A DNA stretch of 64,000 nucleotides, taken from Microbacterium sp. lyk4-40-TSB-66 (GTDB taxonomy: Bacteria; Actinomycetota; Actinomycetes; Actinomycetales; Microbacteriaceae). The position numbers and the translations under genes are program-made. The notes beneath the pieces were generated by a model. It saw only the letters and a list, made by a program, of their open reading frames with translations, was not told where the DNA came from and searched no databases. Location of the stretch: positions 1-64,000 of the forward strand of contig NZ_JARVRW010000001.1 in assembly GCF_030209475.1 (NCBI RefSeq), in the 5' to 3' direction. This document shows positions 57,888 through 64,000 of this stretch, in pieces; position 1 is the stretch's first letter, and each line of letters opens with the position of its first letter.

Positions 57888-57995
57888 GGGACCGATGGGA
57901 CGCCGTGAAGTTGATGCTAGCGGCTGACATATGATCCATTATCGGCGTAGCTGATTCTGCGCGATGTGTCCGTTCAATCTGTCCGCCTCGAGCTT

Positions 57996-59165
57996 TCAGG
58001 GGCGAAAGACCGCTCTCACGCACCCATCGGCCTTCTTCTTGAACATCGCATATCCCTGGGGTCCCTCGTCGAGCGACATGACGTGCGTCGCGAGGTGCTC
58101 GGTGACGAGCTCGCCCCGCGCCATCCGCTCAAGCAGCATCGGGATGTAGCGGTGCCCGTGCTGCTGGGCTGAGCGCAGGGTAAGTCCCTTATTCATCACG
58201 GCTCCCAGCGGGAACTTGTCCACAAATCCCCCGAATACTCCGAGCACGAAAAGGCTCCCGCCCTTGCGCGCGGCGAAGATTGCCTCGCGTACGGCCGTCG
58301 GCCGGTCGGTCTGTAGCCTCAGCTGTTGCTTGAGCTGATCGAACGCGAAGTCGGGACTGTCGCGATGGGCCTCCATCCCCACTGCTTCGATGCAGACGTC
58401 GGGACCACGCCCGCCCGTCAGCTCGCGCAGCTCCGCCGTCACCTCGCTGGTCTCATAGTTCATGGTCTCCGCACCGATGACCTGCTCCACCTGCGTGAGG
58501 CGCTCCTGGAAGCGGTCGATCACGATGACCCGCTCGGCTCCGAGCAGCAAGGAAGCGCGCGCCGCCATCTGGCCCACCCCTCCGGCTCCCCAGACCGCGA
58601 CGGTGTCGCCGGGCTTCACCCCGCCGAGATCCGCTCCCATCCACCCCGTGGGAGCGGCATCCGACGCAAACAACGCGCGTTCGTCGCTCACCCCCTCCGG
58701 GACGGGGAAGGCACCCTGGTCGGCGTAGGGCACCCGGATGTACTCCGCGTGGCTGCCCGCCCACCCGCCGAGCGCGTGGGAGTAGCCGTAGCAGCCACCG
58801 GGGGCCTGCCCCCAGAGCATCTCGGGGATGCCCGCGTTGGGGTTGCCGTTGTCGCACAGCGAATACAGCTCGTTGCGGCAGTACCAGCACTTCCCGCAAC
58901 TGATGAAGGAGCAGACCACGACGCGGTCGCCCACCCTGTGCTTCGTGACGCCCGATCCGACCTCGACGACCTCGCCGAGGAACTCGTGCCCCAGCACGTC
59001 ACCGGCCCGCATCGTCGGGACGTAGCCGCCGAGCAGATGCAGATCCGACCCGCAGGTCGTGCTGAGGATCACCTTAACGATGACATCGTGAGAATTCAGG
59101 ATGCCGGGATCCTCGACGTTCTCGACCGCGAGCTCGTTCACCCCGGTCCAACACAGAGCTTTCAC
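57996..59165 (-). CDS. zinc alcohol dehydrogenase, formaldehyde-dehydrogenase-like
   Basis: A 389-residue medium-chain zinc dehydrogenase. Catalytic zinc: TTCGSDLHLLGG and GHEFLGEVVEVGSG. Structural zinc: CGKCWYCRNELYSLC. Cofactor site VWGAGGVGQMAARASLLLGAE. It looks like the glutathione-independent formaldehyde dehydrogenase subfamily, which has an insert before the cofactor domain. Substrate unconfirmed. ATG 59165 overlaps the stop of the short upstream gene by ATGA, so it belongs to a three-gene unit. Confidence 0.88.
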   Translation of the reverse strand: MKALCWTGVNELAVENVEDPGILNSHDVIVKVILSTTCGSDLHLLGGYVPTMRAGDVLGHEFLGEVVEVGSGVTKHRVGDRVVVCSFISCGKCWYCRNELYSLCDNGNPNAGIPEMLWGQAPGGCYGYSHALGGWAGSHAEYIRVPYADQGAFPVPEGVSDERALFASDAAPTGWMGADLGGVKPGDTVAVWGAGGVGQMAARASLLLGAERVIVIDRFQERLTQVEQVIGAETMNYETSEVTAELRELTGGRGPDVCIEAVGMEAHRDSPDFAFDQLKQQLRLQTDRPTAVREAIFAARKGGSLFVLGVFGGFVDKFPLGAVMNKGLTLRSAQQHGHRYIPMLLERMARGELVTEHLATHVMSLDEGPQGYAMFKKKADGCVRAVFRP

Positions 59166-59632
59166 AGCACACCCTCGCCCTTCGCGTCGGCCTCTGCCTT
59201 GTCGACCGCACCCCCGAGCAGGGTGGGTGGACGCTCCCCGTGCGGTCGCGGCTTCACCCGGAGGATCTCGCCCGTCTCGAACACCTGCTTCGCGTCGCGC
59301 AGCGCCTGCCGCAACTTTCGCGGGGCATCCTTCTCTCCGGGGAGATCAGTCCCCTCCCGCACCCGGGCGTGCACCTCGAAGCCCTTGTCGCCGGGCGCCG
59401 GTTGCACGCGGATCTCGAGCGAGTCGGCCACGCGGCGGAGCGGTTCGGGATACCCGCCGCTGGTGAAGTCGTCGGCGTCCCCCAGGATGGTGACGGCCTT
59501 CCACCCCTCGGGGTGCTCTCCGTCGCCGTCCGATTCGCGCCCCTTCTTCACCAAGGAGCGCGCGACAAGCCCCGCCGCGACGGACGCGACCCCGATGCCG
59601 ACGGCCGCGGCCGCCCTACCCGCCATGATCAC
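59162..59632 (-). CDS. small membrane-anchored protein of unknown function
   Basis: A 156-residue protein with a single N-terminal hydrophobic segment (residues about 5-27) and a soluble remainder with GWKAVTILGDADDF and a proline-tipped RRVADSLEIRVQPAPGDKGFEVHARV, which might be a START/SRPBCC-like beta structure. It sits between two zinc dehydrogenases, overlapping both by 4 bases; that conserved placement suggests a joint job. The start is GTG 59632 or ATG 59626. Family not recognised. Confidence 0.7.
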   Translation of the reverse strand: MIMAGRAAAAVGIGVASVAAGLVARSLVKKGRESDGDGEHPEGWKAVTILGDADDFTSGGYPEPLRRVADSLEIRVQPAPGDKGFEVHARVREGTDLPGEKDAPRKLRQALRDAKQVFETGEILRVKPRPHGERPPTLLGGAVDKAEADAKGEGVL

Positions 59633-60780
59633 GCCGCCTTTCCGGGCTTCAGCACGATCTTGGTCCAGCCGTCGTCGCGGTTGTCGAAGTGCTCGTAGGC
59701 GTCCGGCGCCTCATCGAGCGACAACTCGTGGCTGACGATGAACGACGGCGTCGCCTTTCCCGCGGCGATGAGGTCGCGCAGCTGCCGGTTGTACTTCTTC
59801 ACCGGCGCCTGCCCCGTGCCCATCGTCTGACCCTTGAACCAGTGCAGGCCGATGTCGAACGCGATCTGCCCCTGTTTCGCCAGTTCGTCGGACGCACCCG
59901 GGTCTTGCGGCACGAACACCCCGACGGTGCCGATGCGCCCGGTGAAGCGCACTGACTGTACGAGTCGGTTGAGCGTGAGGTTCGGCTGCTCGTCGCCGCC
60001 GGGGTCGTGTGCCTGATACCCGACGCACTCGCACCCGTTGTCGGCGCCGAGCCCCATCGTCTGTTCGAGCACGGCCTGCACGGGATCGACTTTCGAGTCG
60101 TCGATGGCGATCGCCCCGATCGACTCCGCCAGCCGCAGGCGATCCGGATGCCGGTCGACGACCATCACCTTGCTCGCGCCCTTGATCGTGGCCGACAGTG
60201 CCGCCATCAAGCCGACGGGACCGGCGCCATAGATGACCGTCTGGTCCCCCGGCTTCACGCCCGCCATCTCGGTGGCGTGGTACCCGGTCGGGAAGATGTC
60301 GGCCAGCATGACGTAGTCGCTGGACCTTTCCTCCGCATCCTCGCCGAGTCGCAGGCAGTTGAAGTCGCCCCACGGGACGCGCAGCAACTCTGCTTGCCCA
60401 CCGGCCCACGGGCCCATGTCGGCGAAACCGTACGCTGCACCCGCAAATTCCGGGACAGGCTGGGCGGTGAGGCAGTAGTTGGTCAGACCCCGCTCGCAGT
60501 TCTTGCAGTGTCCGCACGCCACGTTGAACGGCAGCACGACGTGATCACCGACCTTCACCTTGTCGACGCCGTCGCCGACCTCGATTACTTCGCCCATGTT
60601 CTCGTGGCCGAACCATCGCCCCGTCTCGAAGCTGGTCCGACCCTCATACATATGCAGATCGGACCCGCAGATATTGGTCGTGGTAATGCGGACCAGAACG
60701 TCGGTGGGGCGCTCGATGCGGGCGTCCGGGACGTCCTTAACGGAGACCGTCCGCGGTCCCTCGTAAACGACTGCTCTCAT
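59629..60780 (-). CDS. glutathione-independent formaldehyde dehydrogenase-like enzyme
   Basis: A 383-residue zinc dehydrogenase. Catalytic zinc: NICGSDLHMYEG and GHENMGEVIEVGDG. Structural zinc: CGHCKNCERGLTNYC. Cofactor: VIYGAGPVGLMAALSATIKGAS. It has the long insert after the structural zinc loop (NLTLNRLVQSVRFTGRIGTVGVF) seen in Pseudomonas-type formaldehyde dehydrogenases. First of three coupled genes and divergent from the AraC gene. Related enzymes also dismute aldehydes. Confidence 0.9.
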   Translation of the reverse strand: MRAVVYEGPRTVSVKDVPDARIERPTDVLVRITTTNICGSDLHMYEGRTSFETGRWFGHENMGEVIEVGDGVDKVKVGDHVVLPFNVACGHCKNCERGLTNYCLTAQPVPEFAGAAYGFADMGPWAGGQAELLRVPWGDFNCLRLGEDAEERSSDYVMLADIFPTGYHATEMAGVKPGDQTVIYGAGPVGLMAALSATIKGASKVMVVDRHPDRLRLAESIGAIAIDDSKVDPVQAVLEQTMGLGADNGCECVGYQAHDPGGDEQPNLTLNRLVQSVRFTGRIGTVGVFVPQDPGASDELAKQGQIAFDIGLHWFKGQTMGTGQAPVKKYNRQLRDLIAAGKATPSFIVSHELSLDEAPDAYEHFDNRDDGWTKIVLKPGKAA

Positions 60781-61013
60781 GATCGACTCCTCACGTGGTC
60801 ATCCGTCCGGGACGGGCCGCGGCCGTTCGATCGCGGTAGAGCTCTATGTCACTCCGTGGGCGGGGTCAGCACCATTGGCAGATCGACCTATCCGGCGGAG
60901 GATGAGCGGGCGCGGTGCCGCGTGCGCGGTGGGCTGGCGCGAGCGATCGTGGAAAGCGAGGATGGAGCCGTGCTGCGGGAGGCGCAGCGTTCGCAGGCTC
61001 GAACGGGGGCGTC

Positions 61014-61949
61014 ATGACTGTGCGCTCGGTGACCACGGTGAGTGAATCCGTCGAGGATGCCCTCGCCGCCTGGGAGGTGATGTGCCCCGGAGCGGTCAAC
61101 GGACGGATCGACCCGTCCCAGTACCGCTTCCGCTCGAGCGTGCAGACCTTCGAGGGCGGCGGGACCATCGCATACAGCCTCACGGGAGCGACGGCCGTGA
61201 ACGCCCAGTTGCACAACGAGCTGACCGTGGCGGACTTCGCCGGCGCCGGCCTCCACGGAACCGTCGGTCGAGACGGTCTTCCCCTGGACGGTCCGTTTCT
61301 GTGTCCGTTCGAACCCATCGACATGGGCTGGCGCTCGGTGTCGGTGCGTGGCAGCACGATCGACATGGCGGTCGCAACGGAGTATCTGCGATCGGTCGCC
61401 GCGGATGACGCCGTCGTCGTCGGGATGAGCGATTGCCGTCCGCGGACGCCCGCGCTCCGTGACTACTGGCGGGCCACCTTCCGCGGTGCACATGCCCTCC
61501 TCGCGGAACTGGACGGGCAGGACGCTCCTCTCATCGAGGCCGAGATTCGACGGTCGCTGCTCGTGGCGACACTCCTGGCCTTCCCGACCAATCTCGGCAC
61601 CGCGCCGGGTCGAGGGGAGAGCCGGATGGCTCCCCTCGTCGCGCGTGCGAAGTCATACATGGATTCGCACGCGCATGAGCCTCTCACCATGCCCGGAGTT
61701 GCCCGGCACCTGGGGTGCTCCCTTCGTACCCTGCAAGAGGCGTTCGCGCGAGACGATCTGGGCGCGCCCTCCGTTTATCTGCGCACCGTTCGACTGAACA
61801 ACGCCCGCGAGACCCTCCGCGCCGCGCAACCGGGCACTGCGACGATCGCCCAGACGGCACGGGCGTGGGGCTACGCCTCCCCTAGTCGATTCACGATGCA
61901 CTACACGCGCGAGTTTGGTCGCACCCCTCGGGAAGACCTGAAACACTGA
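61014..61949 (+). CDS. AraC-family transcriptional regulator
   Basis: A 311-residue regulator. The N-terminal ligand domain (residues 1-190) resembles the AraC-binding-like domain of PF14525. The C-terminal HTH_18 reads PLTMPGVARHLGCSLRTLQEAF and ATIAQTARAWGYASPSRFTMHYTREFGRTPRE. It is divergent from the dehydrogenase trio (233-base gap) and probably controls it. The Shine-Dalgarno is weak (GGGGG). Confidence 0.87.
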   Translation: MTVRSVTTVSESVEDALAAWEVMCPGAVNGRIDPSQYRFRSSVQTFEGGGTIAYSLTGATAVNAQLHNELTVADFAGAGLHGTVGRDGLPLDGPFLCPFEPIDMGWRSVSVRGSTIDMAVATEYLRSVAADDAVVVGMSDCRPRTPALRDYWRATFRGAHALLAELDGQDAPLIEAEIRRSLLVATLLAFPTNLGTAPGRGESRMAPLVARAKSYMDSHAHEPLTMPGVARHLGCSLRTLQEAFARDDLGAPSVYLRTVRLNNARETLRAAQPGTATIAQTARAWGYASPSRFTMHYTREFGRTPREDLKH

Positions 61950-62113
61950 CGGGCAAATCGTCCGCTTTGCGCGGGCGTACTATCCCATCGGCGCGGGGTG
62001 CCCGCAATGGGGGTGCGGAATGGCCGGACATCGTCACAAGCTGTGGGCAACGATGCGCGCCGATGTCACGACTCTCGCCGAGGGAACGTCGGGCGCCGGA
62101 CTGGACGGTCGTG

Positions 62114-62452
62114 ATGGGCAAGTTCATCTACGACTCCACAGTAAAAGTGGACGTCGAGGATCGATTGCTGGCGCACCTGCAGATCGTAATGGTGGGCAAG
62201 GTGCGACGGGGAGAATCGTTCACTTTCACGTGGAACGATGACATATCGACCGGTGGCGGCCGGACGAGCGTATACATCCACCCGCATGCCTCTTTGCAGT
62301 TCAAGTACCACGGCAGTCGACAGCCGCAGATTAACCCGGAGTGGATTCACGCCCTGATCTTCACCGCCAACTCCTCACGGGGTCTTTACATCGTTCGGGA
62401 GCCCGACGGCTCGACGACGCCGATCGCGGCCATTCCAAGAGTCCGGTCATGA
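62114..62452 (+). CDS. DUF7882 family protein
   Basis: A 112-residue protein of a type found almost only in Microbacteriaceae and relatives: MGKFIYDSTVKVDVEDRLLAHL, then RRGESFTFTW and SVYIHPHASLQFKYHGSRQPQINPEWIHALIFTANSSRGL. Often annotated as ATP-dependent DNA ligase-related or unknown. No catalytic motif is visible. The start is ATG 62114, and the upstream extension lacks support. Monocistronic. Confidence 0.8.
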   Translation: MGKFIYDSTVKVDVEDRLLAHLQIVMVGKVRRGESFTFTWNDDISTGGGRTSVYIHPHASLQFKYHGSRQPQINPEWIHALIFTANSSRGLYIVREPDGSTTPIAAIPRVRS

Positions 62453-62528
62453 GGTCTCCGCGCGTGGGTCGCGAAGCCCAGCCTCGGGCCGTCTGAGGCC
62501 GCCGAAGAACGATGGACAGGTGACGCTA

Positions 62529-63608
62529 ATGTTCCGCGACGCGGCGCTCGAGCTTGCCGAGATCGCCGCGCGCCCGGGCACGGCGCACGAGCGAGCTCAG
62601 GCCTTGCTCGACGAGCTGCAGCTACGCCTCCCCTTCGACGGCGCCTGGATGGCGCTAGCCGAGCCGGACGGCTCGGGATACACCCCCCTGGCGAGCACCG
62701 ACCTCGACGGGTCGAGTCTGCGCTACCTCAGCGGACCGAGGATGGCGCACGACATCGACCGCACCGGGGCCAACCGCGACCGGCCGCCGATCAGCCTGTC
62801 CGATCTACCTTATGCGGCCCAGGACCTGCAGACCTGGGCCGAGTGTCTGCTTCCTGCAGGCTTCCATGAAGCGCTGTCCGTTGCGCTATTCGAAGACGGT
62901 GGACGCCATGTGGGGTTCATGACGGTGCTCTTCCGGCACGCCGACCCCCCATCATCGTCCCTCCGTCGCGAGCTGACTCGACTCGTCCCGCAACTCGCCA
63001 CCGGGATCGACCCCGTGCGCTCACTTGCCGCCTCGACGGTGATCGTCCGCGATGCCGAAGCGGGCGTCGTCATCCTCCCCGGGGACGCCGTCGCGCCTCT
63101 TCCGGGCCTGCCCGACCACAGCCTGCTCGCGCCCGGCTCTCTCCTTGTCAGCACCGCGCGCGATGTCATCTCGGAGGGGCGCACCTACGCCACTTTCCTG
63201 TGGCGATGCGGCACGAGACGAGCACTCGACGATTTGGTTCGAGTGACGGTGCTGGCCGGCGAATCCGACCTCGAGGCGGTGGCCTGCGGCGCGCTCATCC
63301 TGTCGTCCCCGAGAGATTTGCGCGGGCTGACGACCCGAGAGTTCGAGGTCTTGGGCCACGTCATCGAGGGATGTTCCAACCTCGAAATCGCGCGCGCGCT
63401 CGTGGTGTCGCCCCGGACCATCGCCGCTCACCTCGAACACATCCTCGCGAAGTTGGATGCCAGCTCGCGCGCGTGCGCCGCCGTGCGCGCCGAGCGGGCC
63501 GGCTTGTACGTCCCGGCCGTGGGGACCCGCGCGGTGCCCGTCGCGCCAGGAACGCCTCTCCGGCGAACCCACTCAACGAAGGACTTAGCGTGTCGCATCT
63601 CGCCCTAA
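62529..63608 (+). CDS. LuxR-family regulator with GAF-like sensor
   Basis: A 359-residue protein. The N-terminal two-thirds is a GAF-like sensor region (FDGAWMALAEPDGSGYTPLASTDL; LSVALFEDGGRHVGFMTVLF). The C-terminal LuxR HTH is RGLTTREFEVLGHVIEGCSNLEIARALVVSPRTIAAHLEHILAKLDAS (residues about 270-320), with the usual HTH spacing. It has no receiver domain, so it answers a small ligand or a redox cue directly. ATG 62529 is chosen over GTG 62520 because AGGTGA lies 5 bases before it. Confidence 0.85.
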   Translation: MFRDAALELAEIAARPGTAHERAQALLDELQLRLPFDGAWMALAEPDGSGYTPLASTDLDGSSLRYLSGPRMAHDIDRTGANRDRPPISLSDLPYAAQDLQTWAECLLPAGFHEALSVALFEDGGRHVGFMTVLFRHADPPSSSLRRELTRLVPQLATGIDPVRSLAASTVIVRDAEAGVVILPGDAVAPLPGLPDHSLLAPGSLLVSTARDVISEGRTYATFLWRCGTRRALDDLVRVTVLAGESDLEAVACGALILSSPRDLRGLTTREFEVLGHVIEGCSNLEIARALVVSPRTIAAHLEHILAKLDASSRACAAVRAERAGLYVPAVGTRAVPVAPGTPLRRTHSTKDLACRISP

Positions 63609-64000
63609 AGGCCGGCATCGCTGCGATAGTTGGCTTGGGGGCGGCCGCGATTGTCCTGGTCCTCGGGGTACCCGAGCTTTCGCCCTTGGTGGGATGGGTG
63701 GTCGCCTCGGGCGTGTTCTTGACCTGGGCCTGGTCGAGGGCGTGGCCCGCCGACAGCGAACGTACGCGCTCCCTAGCGCGCCACGAAGACCGCTCCCGAA
63801 AGCTGGTCGACGCATTAATCATCGCGGCGACCCTTCTAAGTGCCGTGCTAGTCGTGTTCGCCCTCCTCCGCAGTCAGCAGAAAGACGTCGTCGGCGCGGC
63901 GGCCGCCATCCTCGCCGTCGTGGGGGTCATAGCGGCCTGGGCCCTCATTAACACCGTCTATGCCTTCAAGTACGCCCGGATGTACTACCTCGACGATGGG
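63590..64000 (+). CDS. DUF1345-family membrane protein, cut by the window end
   Basis: 137 codons are present and the frame is open at the last base. The GTG start at 63590 has GAAGGA seven bases upstream and overlaps the LuxR gene by 19 bases. Four hydrophobic segments are seen in this part (residues about 9-27, 31-48, 75-95 and 101-125), and the stretch YAFKYARMYY fits the DUF1345 pattern. Function unknown. Confidence 0.75.
   Translation, partial: MSHLALKAGIAAIVGLGAAAIVLVLGVPELSPLVGWVVASGVFLTWAWSRAWPADSERTRSLARHEDRSRKLVDALIIAATLLSAVLVVFALLRSQQKDVVGAAAAILAVVGVIAAWALINTVYAFKYARMYYLDDG

Noticed and set aside
57707..57995. Small gene in the gap before the nitrate operon
   Set aside because: Short frames lack start signals and codon bias. 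Only weak regulatory-like motifs are seen.

Overview
The window is high-GC actinobacterial DNA, most likely Microbacterium or a close Microbacteriaceae relative. The grounds are the GC content and codon use, many leaderless gene starts, a DUF7882-type protein typical of this family, a zinc-free ribosomal L36 under a Zur-like box, and stand-alone LigD-type proteins. The heptamer GGATGCC/GGCATCC is very frequent outside the accessory blocks. No transposase, phage gene, CRISPR array or rRNA was seen. One tRNA-like gene is present.  Layout. 0.4-14.6 kb holds mostly house-keeping and stress genes: a glycosyltransferase, an MBL hydrolase with its TetR regulator, a LigD-type polymerase, a Bax-inhibitor protein, a GDPD phosphodiesterase, an FAD oxidoreductase and an ABC exporter. 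It also holds a zinc-response island (CobW-like protein, L36 paralogue, SmtB-type ArsR, His-rich protein) and an HTH-MNT/HEPN toxin-antitoxin pair. 14.7-27.1 kb is an accessory catabolic and transport locus around an IclR regulator. On one side, in minus orientation, lie a formaldehyde-activating-enzyme homologue, a beta-hydroxyacid dehydrogenase, an aldehyde dehydrogenase, an SDR, an AGPS-like FAD oxidoreductase and an FGGY kinase. On the other side lie a four-gene quaternary-amine ABC importer and an enolase-superfamily enzyme. 27.1-34.7 kb has an atypical tRNA(CAU)-like gene, GntR and MarR modules, small membrane proteins and PcrA helicase. 35-45.5 kb has an SseB protein, a second LigD-type polymerase, a Pho-box-controlled alkaline phosphatase with a WxL-like tail next to a WxL-interacting protein, a LigC-type ligase and an AI-2E family protein. 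45.8-52.2 kb holds an acyl-CoA dehydrogenase, a YbaK-like protein, TetR, an FAD enzyme with a dead Rieske domain, and LysE. 52.5-57.7 kb is a nitrate assimilation operon. 58-60.8 kb has two formaldehyde-dehydrogenase-like zinc enzymes opposite an AraC regulator. The end holds a DUF7882 protein, a LuxR regulator and a DUF1345 protein cut by the window edge.  Two features stand out beyond the genes. Nearly every long intergenic region carries its own family of nested hairpins or tandem repeats. At three loci the last codons of a gene have been copied in tandem downstream of its stop codon. About sixteen genes have a -10-like hexamer six or seven bases before the start codon, which indicates leaderless transcripts and fixes many of the starts given here.
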